Source: Janthinobacterium sp. PC23-8
GTDB lineage: Bacteria; Pseudomonadota; Gammaproteobacteria; Burkholderiales; Burkholderiaceae_D
Assembly (NCBI RefSeq): GCF_002250505.1
Contig: NZ_NJGY01000001.1
Location: 715,632-779,631, forward strand
Direction of reading: 5' to 3'
Length of the DNA: 64,000 bases
The notes beneath the pieces are model-generated. The model worked only from the letters and a program-made list of their open reading frames with translations. It had not been told where the DNA came from and did not search any database. Shown here in pieces: positions 46,804 through 54,973 of this stretch. The position numbers were made by a program, and so were the translations under genes. Each line of letters opens with the position of its first letter. Within the stretch, counting starts at the first letter, position 1.

Positions 46804-47676
46804 ATGAACATGCTGTCCACGCAAACGTCAGAAACCCGTGCCGCCTCGCCCATGCCGCCAGCAACTTCCATGGAAGCGGGCCGCCAGCGCCAGGGTCGGC
46901 TGTGGTCGAACCTGAAGGAGGTCTGCGATCTGCTGCATATTTCCACCGCCTGCACCGTCGCCGCCGACGAACTGCTGTTCCAGCACGTGCAGTTCAAGAC
47001 TGGCCAGCGCATCCACACCATCGGCCAGCCCTTCGACACCCTGTATATCGTCAACTCGGGTTTCCTGAAAACCGTGCTGATCGACGAGTTCGGCAATGAA
47101 CAGGTGCTCAGTTTCCCCATGAAAGGCGACATGCTCGGCGTCGACGGCATCCACACCCGCCATTACTCGTCGGAAGCGGTGGCGCTGTCCGACTGCGACC
47201 TGATCTTGCTGCCGTTCAAAAAACTCACGGCCCTGGGCCGCGTCCACCTGGAACTGGAAAACGTCATGTACGGCGTGATGAGCCGCGAGCTGGTGCGCGA
47301 ACAGGCGATGATCGGCATGCTGGGGGCGCTCTCCGCCGAAGCGCGCGTGGCCCGCTTTCTCGTCTCGCTGGCCGAGCGCTTCGCCCAGATGGGTTATTCA
47401 AGCAAGCTGTTCAACCTGCGCATGACGCGTCATGAAATCGGCAGCTACCTGGGCCTGACACTGGAAACGGTCAGCCGTACCTTGTCGGCCTTCAATGAAA
47501 TCGGCCTGATCTCGGTGGACCAGCGCACCATCGGCATCAAGGATCCGGAAGCGCTGAAAACCCTGCGCCGCCTGCCGCCGTCGCGCTCGCGCGCCAAGCA
47601 ACTGGCCGCAGCCAAGCTCAAGGCCGAGGCCGCCAGCGTCGCCGCCCTCGACACACCGCAATTGCTGGCCGTTTAA
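46804..47676 (+). CDS. FNR-like Crp-family transcription regulator
   Basis: 290 residues from the ATG at 46804, after AGGAG. A disordered first 30 residues lead to Cys41 and Cys50 (EVCDLLHISTAC), then a cyclic-nucleotide-type sensor domain, with a further cysteine in ALSDCDLILL. The recognition helix contains ETVSR, the FNR-type contact set. Spacing matches E. coli FNR Cys20 and Cys29, with the SDCD cysteine at Cys122, but the Cys23 position is Leu44. So three of four cluster ligands remain. It may still sense oxygen with an altered cluster or may not. A perfect FNR box lies before the nearby usp gene. Confidence 0.9.
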   Translation: MNMLSTQTSETRAASPMPPATSMEAGRQRQGRLWSNLKEVCDLLHISTACTVAADELLFQHVQFKTGQRIHTIGQPFDTLYIVNSGFLKTVLIDEFGNEQVLSFPMKGDMLGVDGIHTRHYSSEAVALSDCDLILLPFKKLTALGRVHLELENVMYGVMSRELVREQAMIGMLGALSAEARVARFLVSLAERFAQMGYSSKLFNLRMTRHEIGSYLGLTLETVSRTLSAFNEIGLISVDQRTIGIKDPEALKTLRRLPPSRSRAKQLAAAKLKAEAASVAALDTPQLLAV

Positions 47677-47694
47677 TTCATTTCGCACAGGCTT

Positions 47695-47732
47695 GACCCG
47701 GCCGGAGAATGCGCTCCTGCCGGGTCTTTTTT
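47695..47732 (+). terminator. Terminator after the FNR-like gene
   Basis: Arms GACCCGGC and GCCGGGTC with an inner GGAG/CTCC stem, followed by six T. Confidence 0.92.
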
Positions 47733-47798
47733 CATCCGCAAAAAAGCACCTTTTTTGCGTAAATAAGGCTTGCATTTCGGGTCACATTCAACAATAAT

Positions 47799-47817
47799 GC
47801 AAATACGAATCATTCTC
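47799..47817 (+). promoter_or_regulatory. Fur-box-like site upstream of hemP
   Basis: Thirteen of nineteen positions match the consensus GATAATGATAATCATTATC, including the intact AATCATT core. It lies 24 bp before the hemP ATG. HemP genes are commonly iron-repressed, so a Fur role is likely. Confidence 0.65.
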
Positions 47818-47840
47818 AAGTAAGACAAGGAAAGCCACCC

Positions 47841-48038
47841 ATGCACAGCTCAAAACCAGCCATGATCCAGGATGCCGCCACCGCCCATGTTCGCCAGCCC
47901 GTCAGCATGGCGCAGCCGGCCCGCCGCATCACCAGCGAAGCGCTGCTGCAGCAGGGCCGCGAAGTCGAAATCGAACACAGCGGCAAGATTTACCGCCTGC
48001 GCGTTACGCAACTGAACAAACTGATCCTCACCGCCTGA
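47841..48038 (+). CDS. hemP: Hemin uptake protein HemP
   Basis: 65 residues. The conserved HemP region fills the second half: RRITSEALLQQGREVEIEH, then GKIYRLRVTQLNKLILT. HemP is a small iron-regulated protein near haem uptake genes in many Proteobacteria and is suggested to activate such genes. A ribosome site (AAGGA) lies upstream and a Fur-like box 24 bp before the ATG. No haem receptor gene is nearby. The next two genes on the same strand may share its control. Confidence 0.92.
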   Translation: MHSSKPAMIQDAATAHVRQPVSMAQPARRITSEALLQQGREVEIEHSGKIYRLRVTQLNKLILTA

Positions 48039-48134
48039 GCCAGCCGCAGCCGGCCCGCCCGTCTTCCCTTTTCCGCAAGCCAGTTGCGCGCTCCCGGCGT
48101 GCCCGCCAGCGACACTACCGCACAGGAGCGTTTG

Positions 48135-48455
48135 ATGGCGAACGACCGTATCGACACGATGTTGGCGATCCATGAGCAACAGCCCGAGCTGATGCTGTCC
48201 AACGTGCTGCACCTGATGTCGCACTACCATGCCGACGCGGCATGTCCGAAACTGGCGTCGGTGATCGAGCGCCACCTGCGGGTGCTGTCCAGCCTGCCAG
48301 GCCTGGCGCCGGTGCTGCGGGCCACCTGTCAGCAGTTGTCGCAGCAGTGGGCGTCGATGGTCGAGATCAACCTGCCCAAGCCGTCCAGGGCGACCTTGCT
48401 CGAACGCCTGGACCGCCTGGTCAACCCCAGACAGCACCTGCCGCTGGCGCAATAA
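48135..48455 (+). CDS. Helical protein of unknown function between hemP and a DUF2325 gene
   Basis: 106 residues from the ATG at 48135, which has AGGAG 7 nt upstream. The protein is predicted all-helical (MLSNVLHLMSHYHADAACPKLA, then LSSLPGLAPVLRATCQQLSQQW) with no membrane segment or signal. I do not recognise the family. Spacing of 96 bp after hemP and 41 bp before the DUF2325 gene, all on one strand, suggests a shared iron-responsive unit. Confidence 0.75.
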   Translation: MANDRIDTMLAIHEQQPELMLSNVLHLMSHYHADAACPKLASVIERHLRVLSSLPGLAPVLRATCQQLSQQWASMVEINLPKPSRATLLERLDRLVNPRQHLPLAQ

Positions 48456-48496
48456 GCGCCGCCCTGCTCCTCACTCCAGCCCTACAGGAAACCGCC

Positions 48497-49729
48497 ATGT
48501 GTGACAAAGACACCTCATTGCCCGTCATCAGCAACTGTTGCGCCGCCGAGGCCGATGCAGCCGCACTCACTTCGCGCCGCCGGCGCCTGTGGGAGCTGTC
48601 GCATACCTGCCATTGCCCGCTGGTCGGCGTCGGTTTGCCGCTCGGTTACTTGCGCAAACTCGTCGGCAAGATGACGGGGGGCCGCGTGCTGGCCGACGAC
48701 TACGAGGTGCATGTGGGCGCGGTGACCGAATGCGGCGCGCGCAACCGCCTGTCCGAAGCGCTGCAAAAGGAACTGGAACGCCGCTACGCCCCTGTGATCC
48801 TGCGTTTTCGCGGCGCCAAAACGAAGGAACAAGTGGCGCAACTGTGGCGCGCGGCGGTGGCCAACGGCGACGTTTCCGGCGCCTTCTGGGCCGGCCTGAC
48901 CCATCCGCGCTGCAATGCCGAACTGGAAGAGCAGATGTGCCGCGACCTGCACATGATCCAGCACCAGGCCGGCGCCTGCGTGCGCGCCGACATGGGAAAA
49001 TTGTCCACCTTGCAGGAAGAAAATGCACGGCTGGCGCAGGAACTGTCCAAGCTACAACAACGCAGCCAGGCCATGCTGCAGGAAAAAACGGGCGAACTGG
49101 AACGCCAGGAAGCGCTGCTGCTGCGCACGCGCGCCGAGTCCATCGGCAAGGACAGCGTGATCGACGGCTTGCGGGCCGAGCTGGCGCAGTTGCAATCGGC
49201 CATCCCCGCGCTCGAGTCACGCACCCGGCTGGCCCTTCGGCTGGCGCAAATGGATGAGCGCGAAAAAGAATTGCGGCTGCAAATCACGGCATTGAAGCAG
49301 GCCCAGGAACGACCTGTCGCGGCCGCGCCACCGCCGCCGGCACCCAAGCTGGAAGCGCCCAGCGGCGGCAAGCTGAAAATGCCGATCCGCCTGGTCGACC
49401 AGAGCGTGCTGTGCGTCGGTGGGCGCAGCGGCAACGTCGCCACCTACCGCGCGCTGATCGAACGGGTCGGCGCCCAGTTCGCCCACCATGATGGCGGCCT
49501 GGAAGACAATGCCAACCTGCTCGATTCGAGCCTGGCGGCGGCCGACCTGGTGATATGCCAGACCGGCTGCATCAGCCACAGCGCCTATTGGCGCGTGAAG
49601 GATTACTGCAAGCGCACCGGCAAGCGTTGCGTGTTCATCGACAACCCCAGCATTTCCAGCCTGGCGCGCGGCTTGCAGGAAGTGAGCAGCGAGCTGGAAC
49701 CGGTCGGCCAGCACGCCAGGCAGGACTGA
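48497..49729 (+). CDS. DUF2325 domain protein with coiled-coil
   Basis: 410 residues from the ATG at 48497 (AGGAAACCGCC upstream). An N-terminal Cys/His-rich region (CHCPLVGVGLPLGYLRKL) is followed by a long coiled coil (about 175-280). The C-terminal DUF2325 domain is at about 310-400: VLCVGGRSGNVATYR, then CQTGCISHSAYWRVKDYCKRTG. It contains three cysteines that could bind metal or be redox-active. Function is undescribed. Its neighbours are hemP upstream and glutathione peroxidase convergently downstream, so an iron or oxidative-stress role is a plausible inference. Confidence 0.85.
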   Translation: MCDKDTSLPVISNCCAAEADAAALTSRRRRLWELSHTCHCPLVGVGLPLGYLRKLVGKMTGGRVLADDYEVHVGAVTECGARNRLSEALQKELERRYAPVILRFRGAKTKEQVAQLWRAAVANGDVSGAFWAGLTHPRCNAELEEQMCRDLHMIQHQAGACVRADMGKLSTLQEENARLAQELSKLQQRSQAMLQEKTGELERQEALLLRTRAESIGKDSVIDGLRAELAQLQSAIPALESRTRLALRLAQMDEREKELRLQITALKQAQERPVAAAPPPPAPKLEAPSGGKLKMPIRLVDQSVLCVGGRSGNVATYRALIERVGAQFAHHDGGLEDNANLLDSSLAAADLVICQTGCISHSAYWRVKDYCKRTGKRCVFIDNPSISSLARGLQEVSSELEPVGQHARQD

Positions 49730-49734
49730 TCAAC

Positions 49735-50286
49735 TCAGGCGCGCAGTTCGCGCGCGATGGCGTCCGCAAGGATGGCGTCGTCCGGCGTGGTGTCGGGTGC
49801 GTAGCGCCCCACCACCTTGCCATCCTTGCTGATCAAAAACTTTTCGAAATTCCACAGCACATCCTCGGGCTTGTCTTGCGTGATGCCGTAACCGGCCAGT
49901 CTGGCGCGAAAGTCGCTGCCCGGCTTTTCCTGCGCGCGCGGCTGGGCGGCAACCAGTTGCCGGTACAGCGGATGCTGGTCCGGCCCCTTGACGACGATTT
50001 TTTCGAACATCGGGAAACGCACGCTGAACTTGCTGGTGCAAAAGTCGGCGATCTCTTCGTTGCTGCCCGGCTCCTGCGCGCCGAATTCATTGGCGGGAAA
50101 GCCCAGCACCACCAGGCCCTCGGCCTGTTTTTCCTCGTAGAGTTTTTCCAGGCCTTCGTATTGCGGTGTCAGGCCGCAGGCCGAAGCCACGTTGACCACC
50201 AGCAGCACCTTGCCACGGTAGGCGGCCAGGCTGGTCGCATCGCCATTGATCAGGTTGATGGAAATCGTCTCGATAGTGTCGCTCAT
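49735..50286 (-). CDS. Glutathione peroxidase family (cysteine type)
   Basis: 183 residues from the ATG at 50286. The active site is Cys37 in NVASACGLTPQYEGLEKLY, with the usual partners GFPANEFGAQEPGSN and the tryptophan motif position near WNFEKFLI. Bacterial members of this family are mostly thioredoxin-dependent peroxidases. An AGGAG-like site precedes the ATG. It is the last gene on the minus strand before the flavodoxin reductase/ApbE cluster, 41 bp downstream of it, and may be part of that operon. Confidence 0.93.
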   Translation of the reverse strand: MSDTIETISINLINGDATSLAAYRGKVLLVVNVASACGLTPQYEGLEKLYEEKQAEGLVVLGFPANEFGAQEPGSNEEIADFCTSKFSVRFPMFEKIVVKGPDQHPLYRQLVAAQPRAQEKPGSDFRARLAGYGITQDKPEDVLWNFEKFLISKDGKVVGRYAPDTTPDDAILADAIARELRA

Positions 50287-50327
50287 GCTGTCCTCCTCGG
50301 TTGAAACAACGATAATAGCGTGCCGCG

Positions 50328-51692
50328 TCAATACACGTCGCGGCGGTAGCGCCCCTCTTGCGCCAGCGCATCGAGACCCGGGCGGCCCAGCATCTCTTCG
50401 AGCGCCTGGTCGACGCCGCCGGCCATGCCGGCCAGGCTGCCGCAAATATAGAGGGCCGCGCCCTGCGCCAGCCACTGCCGCACTTCATCGGCATTGCCGC
50501 GCAGGCGGTCCTGCACATACAGGCGCTGTTCCTGGTCACGCGAAAACACCAGGTCCAGGCGCGGCAGCTCGCCGCTGGCATGCCAGCGTTGCAGTTCTTC
50601 CAGGTAATGCGCGTCGTGGGCCGCGTTGCGCTCGCCGAAGATCAGCCAGTTGCGCCGCTGGCCCGCCAGCACCCGGCTTTTCAGGTGGCCGCGCAGGCCG
50701 GCGATGCCGCTGCCGTTGCCGATCAAAATCAAGGGCCGTTCGGCATTGTCTTCCAGGCGGAAACGCCGATGCTGGCGCACGCGCAGCTGCACCAGTTCAC
50801 CTGGCTGCACTGCCTGCGTCAGCCAGCCGGAAGCGACGCCCAGGCTGCCGTCGGAATGGCTGTGCTGGCGCACCAGCAAGTGCACGCGGCCGTCCTGCGG
50901 TATCGAGGCGATCGAATACTCGCGCGGCGTCGATCGGTCGGCCGGCGCGGCCAGCTGCACCAGGTCGCCCGACTGCCAGTCCGGCAAAACGCCGCTGGCG
51001 GGCGCCAGTTCCACGTGATAGATGGGGCCGCCGGCGCTGCCGGGATTGAGCAGACGCCGCGCCATCAAGCGCCAGTCGTCGAACGCGGGCGCGCTCCAGT
51101 CGGGTGCATCGCTGGTACCTGCCAGGTGGCTCAGTTGCTGGAACCATGCGGCAATGGCGGCGCTGGCGCTGCGGTCGACCTCGATACGCTCGAACAGGCT
51201 CGCTGCGCCCTGCCCGGCCAGCCAGGCATCGAACGCGCGGCCGAAGCCGCAGAACTGGCGGTAGCCGCGGTCGCCCAGGGCCAGCACGCCGTAATGCAGT
51301 TGCTGCAGCGCCAGTTCGCCCGTCATCAGCCGACCGCTAAAGGCGGCGGCGTTGTCGGGCGCATCGCCCTCGCCGTAGGTGCTGAGCAAAAACAGCGCCC
51401 GTTCGGCCTGCCGCAGCTCCTGCGCCGTCAGTTCATCCAGGGCGCACACGCGCACGGCGACGCCGGCCAGTTGCAGATGGTACGCCGTCTGCGTGGCCAG
51501 CTCTTCGGCGTTGCCGGTCTGGCTGGCATACGCCACCAGCCAGGCCGGACTGCCGCCCGGCGCGGCCCCGGGGGCAGCGGCGGCGCGGCGTTTGGCGCGC
51601 GCGCGCAGCCAGGGCGCCAGGCAAACGCCGGCATAACTGAGAGACAGGCCGGCCAGCAGCAACAGCCGCGTCGTATCGTGGGTAAACATCAT
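50328..51692 (-). CDS. Membrane-anchored flavodoxin/ferredoxin-NADP reductase-like flavoprotein (CysJ-like)
   Basis: 454 residues. One N-terminal membrane helix (about 8-30) precedes a flavodoxin domain (about 47-190, AYASQTGNAEELA and STYGEGDAPDN for FMN). A linker leads to an FAD/NADPH domain (about 215-454, PREYSIASI for FAD and GNGSGIAGLRG for NADPH). The layout is that of sulfite reductase alpha/cytochrome P450 reductase with a membrane anchor. It probably passes electrons from cytosolic NADPH to a membrane partner. It follows apbE by 7 bp in a Fur-box-led operon. Confidence 0.9.
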   Translation of the reverse strand: MMFTHDTTRLLLLAGLSLSYAGVCLAPWLRARAKRRAAAAPGAAPGGSPAWLVAYASQTGNAEELATQTAYHLQLAGVAVRVCALDELTAQELRQAERALFLLSTYGEGDAPDNAAAFSGRLMTGELALQQLHYGVLALGDRGYRQFCGFGRAFDAWLAGQGAASLFERIEVDRSASAAIAAWFQQLSHLAGTSDAPDWSAPAFDDWRLMARRLLNPGSAGGPIYHVELAPASGVLPDWQSGDLVQLAAPADRSTPREYSIASIPQDGRVHLLVRQHSHSDGSLGVASGWLTQAVQPGELVQLRVRQHRRFRLEDNAERPLILIGNGSGIAGLRGHLKSRVLAGQRRNWLIFGERNAAHDAHYLEELQRWHASGELPRLDLVFSRDQEQRLYVQDRLRGNADEVRQWLAQGAALYICGSLAGMAGGVDQALEEMLGRPGLDALAQEGRYRRDVY

Positions 51693-51699
51693 GGAGTCG

Positions 51700-52725
51700 T
51701 CAATCGACGAGCAACGCCAGCAAGGCGCTGCTCAGGTATTCTTGATAAGCCTGGCCGTCGCGCCGCACGAAGCGCGCCGCCAGGCCCTGTTGTTCGGCCA
51801 GCACCATGCCGGCCTCGCTACCGAGCACGGTCAGGGCGGTGGACCAGGCGTCGGCCGCCATGCACTGCGCATGCACCACCGTGACGGAGGCGAGCTGGTT
51901 GTTGATCGGCATGCCGCTGCGCGGATCGATGGTATGGGCGTAACGCACGCTGCCATCGTGGAAGAAGCGGCGGTAGTCGCCCGAGGTGGCGACCGACAGG
52001 CCATGCAGCGCCAGCATCATTTGTGCCGGATGCAAGGCGGCGTCGGCGTCATCGACCTGCTCGAGCATCACCCACCACGGCTGGCCGTCGCTCTTGCAGC
52101 CGGCGCCGCGCAGTTCGCCGCCGACTTCCACCAGATAATGTTCGACGCCCTGGCTGTCGAGGTAGCGCGCCAGCCGGTCCACCGCATAGCCCTTGGCAAC
52201 GGAGGACAGATCGAGCTGCACGCTGCCGCTCTGGCGCACGCGGCGCGTGGCCACATCGAACTCGATGCGGCGATCTTGCGACAATAATTGCCGCACGCTT
52301 GCCGCATCGGGCGCCCGAAAGCCGGGCTGGTCATGGCGATTCCCGGCACCAAACCCCCAGGCATTGACCAGGGCGCCGGCGCACGGGTCGTACGCGCCGG
52401 CGCTGGCCTGCGACACCTGCAGCGCAAAATCGAGCACCTCGCCAAAGGCGGCCGGCAGTTGCTGCCAGCTGCCAGGCGCGGCGCGGTTGAAACGGCCCAG
52501 GTCGGAGTCCGCCTGCCAGTGGCTCATCTGCGCCACCACCAGGTCCAGCTGCTGTTGTAAGCCTTGCCGCAAGTCGGCGCTGCCGGCGCGGCCCGGCATG
52601 GCGCTGTCAACCAGGCGCACCGACCAGCTGGTGCCCATGGTCAAGCCATGCAGATCCCGGATCGCGGCGCCTGGCGGCGGCGTGCGATCATCGAGGTGCA
52701 GCGGCAGCAGTACCCGGCGCACCAT
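51700..52725 (-). CDS. apbE: FAD:protein FMN transferase ApbE
   Basis: 341 residues. ApbE motifs are clear: LTMGTSWSVRLVD near residue 30, and the Mg-binding region HTIDPRSGMPI with DAWSTALTVLG. It attaches FMN covalently to a Thr in D-x-x-S/T-G-A-T motifs of extracytoplasmic proteins. No signal peptide or lipobox is visible at the N-terminus, unusual for a periplasmic enzyme. The DUF4198 gene ends on the base next to its ATG, so there is little room for a longer start. The likely target, a DUF2271 protein, is encoded two genes upstream. Confidence 0.92.
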   Translation of the reverse strand: MVRRVLLPLHLDDRTPPPGAAIRDLHGLTMGTSWSVRLVDSAMPGRAGSADLRQGLQQQLDLVVAQMSHWQADSDLGRFNRAAPGSWQQLPAAFGEVLDFALQVSQASAGAYDPCAGALVNAWGFGAGNRHDQPGFRAPDAASVRQLLSQDRRIEFDVATRRVRQSGSVQLDLSSVAKGYAVDRLARYLDSQGVEHYLVEVGGELRGAGCKSDGQPWWVMLEQVDDADAALHPAQMMLALHGLSVATSGDYRRFFHDGSVRYAHTIDPRSGMPINNQLASVTVVHAQCMAADAWSTALTVLGSEAGMVLAEQQGLAARFVRRDGQAYQEYLSSALLALLVD

Positions 52726-53550
52726 TTACTGCGGCAACACTTCCACGGTGGCCGCATAGGTCATGCGGCGCTCGGGCATGGCTGGCGGCTGGCCGGCCAC
52801 CGGTGGCGTGGCCGCTGGCCAGCTGCTGTTGACGTAGTACATGCCGGCGGCCGGCAGCGTGAACGTGATTTCGCCCCTGGCGTCGGTGCTCTGGCGGATT
52901 TCGCCGAGCACGCCACGGTAGCGCACGCCACCCGGTACCAGACTGAAAGCCTGGTTGGCAGCGGGTTTACCGTCGATCAGGAAGCGCCAGGTGGCTTTTT
53001 CGCCGGTGCGCAGGTCGTTCGGATGCGTCACGGGCACCAGTTCCAGGCCCACGCCGGTCGGCTTGAACACGTCCATGCTGGTTTCGCCATTGCTGAAAAA
53101 CGTTTCCAGGCGGCTAGCGGTGCGCGTGACCTTGACGTCCTGCGCGTCGGCCGGCAGGTCTTTCTTGAAGCTTTCCTCGTTGCCACGGAAACGCTTCTGC
53201 TCGCCGTTGACCTTGTAGCTGGCCATCACGTTTTGCGACACGATGGCCGCCTTGTATGTGCCCGGTTTTTCCATCTTGACGTCGAACACGCTGCGCAGGC
53301 GGCCCATGATGGCGTTCGCCGGCGCCACGATCGCGCCGCCAGGACCGCTGACGACCAGGGCGTCGAGACGCAGCGGCTGGTGGTCGATCTCGAACAGGCC
53401 TTCGGAGATGGCGGCGTCCACCGTCACCCAGGCGTCCTTGCTTTCCACCATCGTGCTCGACGGCACCATCCAGCCACGGTGGGCGTGGGCGTTCAGGGCC
53501 AGGCCGGCCAGGGCCAGGGCGATCAGCGGTTTGTTCAATTGCTTCAACAT
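52726..53550 (-). CDS. DUF4198 periplasmic protein
   Basis: 274 residues. A signal peptide (LIALALAGLALNAHA) is followed by the typical DUF4198 start HRGWMVPSSTMVE, and GEITFTLPAAGMYYVNSSW near the end. DUF4198 proteins are beta-rich periplasmic proteins linked to metal uptake, often near cobalt, nickel or iron genes. No metal-site cysteines are visible. It sits between DUF2271 and apbE with gaps of 12 and 0 bp. Confidence 0.9.
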   Translation of the reverse strand: MLKQLNKPLIALALAGLALNAHAHRGWMVPSSTMVESKDAWVTVDAAISEGLFEIDHQPLRLDALVVSGPGGAIVAPANAIMGRLRSVFDVKMEKPGTYKAAIVSQNVMASYKVNGEQKRFRGNEESFKKDLPADAQDVKVTRTASRLETFFSNGETSMDVFKPTGVGLELVPVTHPNDLRTGEKATWRFLIDGKPAANQAFSLVPGGVRYRGVLGEIRQSTDARGEITFTLPAAGMYYVNSSWPAATPPVAGQPPAMPERRMTYAATVEVLPQ

Positions 53551-53562
53551 GATGGGAGCGCC

Positions 53563-54078
53563 TTAAGGTTTGAGTTGGACGACGACGTTGCCGAGTTCTT
53601 CCTTGCCTTTGGCAGGAACGGACAGGGCCGACTTCGGCGGCCACTGGAAGGGCACGCGCACCAGTTCGCGGCCGCCGGCTTCGCGCGCCGCTTCCACCAC
53701 CAACTGGTATTCACCGGCCGGCAGCTTGTCGAGCACGGCTTTCGAGCCTGGGAAAGTCAGGTTGTGTTCGCCTGGAGCACGCGTGGCGCCGCTCACGCCA
53801 TCGACCGGCATGGCCAGGTCGCGGCCGCTCTTGCGCCACCACGAACGCATGTCCTTGAGCCACTTCTCGCCCGCCTTGTCCTTCTTCTTCACGTCGTACA
53901 GCACGGCCAGGTTGCTCACCACTTTCTGGTCAGCCGATTCCAGCCAGGCGGCCACGTAAGGACGATGGTATTCCGCCACATTCAGTTGCGGGATTTCAAG
54001 CTTGAGGGCCAGGTCGGCCGCCATCGCCGAGGTGCCGATCAGGGGAAGACCGAGCGCAAGGGAGTAGCGTAATTTCAT
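53563..54078 (-). CDS. DUF2271 periplasmic protein with flavinylation motif
   Basis: 171 residues. Signal peptide MKLRYSLALGLPLIGTSAMA is followed by the DUF2271 domain (about 25-171), including EYHRPYVAAWLE and NLTFPG. Residues 93-99 read DGVSGAT, a match to the ApbE target motif D-x-x-S/T-G-A-T, so Thr99 is the predicted FMN attachment site. An apbE gene lies in the same operon. It would act as a periplasmic redox carrier between the membrane PepSY/flavoreductase parts and a substrate, possibly ferric iron. Confidence 0.9.
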   Translation of the reverse strand: MKLRYSLALGLPLIGTSAMAADLALKLEIPQLNVAEYHRPYVAAWLESADQKVVSNLAVLYDVKKKDKAGEKWLKDMRSWWRKSGRDLAMPVDGVSGATRAPGEHNLTFPGSKAVLDKLPAGEYQLVVEAAREAGGRELVRVPFQWPPKSALSVPAKGKEELGNVVVQLKP

Positions 54079-54105
54079 GGTGTGCCTGTCAAAGTAAAAA
54101 ATACA

Positions 54106-54750
54106 TCAGTGGATAAACAGCAGCGCGATCGCGCAAGGAATCAGGATACCGAGACCGACCATCGGCCAGGTGAACGGCCGGTTGGCCGCATGAAATTTCA
54201 GTATCAACAGCCCGGTCAGGCAAAACACGATGCACAGCCCGGCAAAAATATCGATGAACCAGAACCAGGCCACGCCCGTGTTGCGGCCCTTGTGCACATC
54301 GTTGAGCCAGGAGATCCAGCCACGGTCGGTCAATTCGTATTCGGCGGCGCCGTCTTCGAGGCCGATGCGCACCCAGGCGTCGCCGCCGGCCCTGGGCATC
54401 GGCAAGTAGACTTCCTCGTGACTCCATTCCGCCGGGCGACCGTCCGCATACACCGACCACTGCTGTTTCAGCCAGCGCTCGGCCGCTTGCGGCAGGGGCG
54501 CATTGGCGCCGTCATGCTTGGCGGCATAGGCGGCCAGTTCCGTGACCAGCGGCGCCGGCAGTTGTGCTTTCTGGCGCGAAATGACGGGTTTGGCTTCGAT
54601 CTGGCTGGCGTGGTTGAGGGTCAGGCCGGTGATGGCGAACAGGAACATGCCCAGCAGGCACAAGGCCGAGCTGATCCAGTGCCATTGATGTAGTTGCTTT
54701 AACCACACAGCGCGGCTGGCGTTGCTGCGCGACACGTCAGCTTGCTTCAT
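54106..54750 (-). CDS. PepSY-associated membrane protein
   Basis: 214 residues. A first membrane helix (about 26-46, ISSALCLLGMFLFAITGLTLN), a periplasmic domain (about 50-145), two C-terminal helices (about 160-185 and 195-214), and HxWH-type histidines in LKQLHQWHW and NDVHKGRNTG that could ligate haem. This is the PepSY_TM family used in ferric-siderophore reduction in other bacteria. It is the first gene of the operon, 46 bp behind a strong Fur box. Confidence 0.9.
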   Translation of the reverse strand: MKQADVSRSNASRAVWLKQLHQWHWISSALCLLGMFLFAITGLTLNHASQIEAKPVISRQKAQLPAPLVTELAAYAAKHDGANAPLPQAAERWLKQQWSVYADGRPAEWSHEEVYLPMPRAGGDAWVRIGLEDGAAEYELTDRGWISWLNDVHKGRNTGVAWFWFIDIFAGLCIVFCLTGLLILKFHAANRPFTWPMVGLGILIPCAIALLFIH

Positions 54751-54795
54751 TCACATCCTTCATTAGGGGCAGACCACAGACATTATCTGATTAAT

Positions 54796-54814
54796 GATAA
54801 TGATTATCATTTAT
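54796..54814. promoter_or_regulatory. Fur box upstream of the PepSY-apbE operon
   Basis: GATAATGATTATCATTTAT matches 15 of 19 positions of the Fur consensus and is nearly palindromic. It lies between the divergent PepSY operon (ATG at 54750) and the oxidase-family gene at 54974. Confidence 0.85.
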
Positions 54815-54973
54815 TAAGTCAATATACTATAGGCACAAGGACAACAACGTTTTGTAACAATGTTGAAACATGGAGCGACGGCGGCAACCTGGCTGCAAAG
54901 TACGCTGTCGAACAGAGCAAGCGTGGCGTGCGGCCTATGCTGTTGTTCAGGACAACCACACACGGAGCACAGC

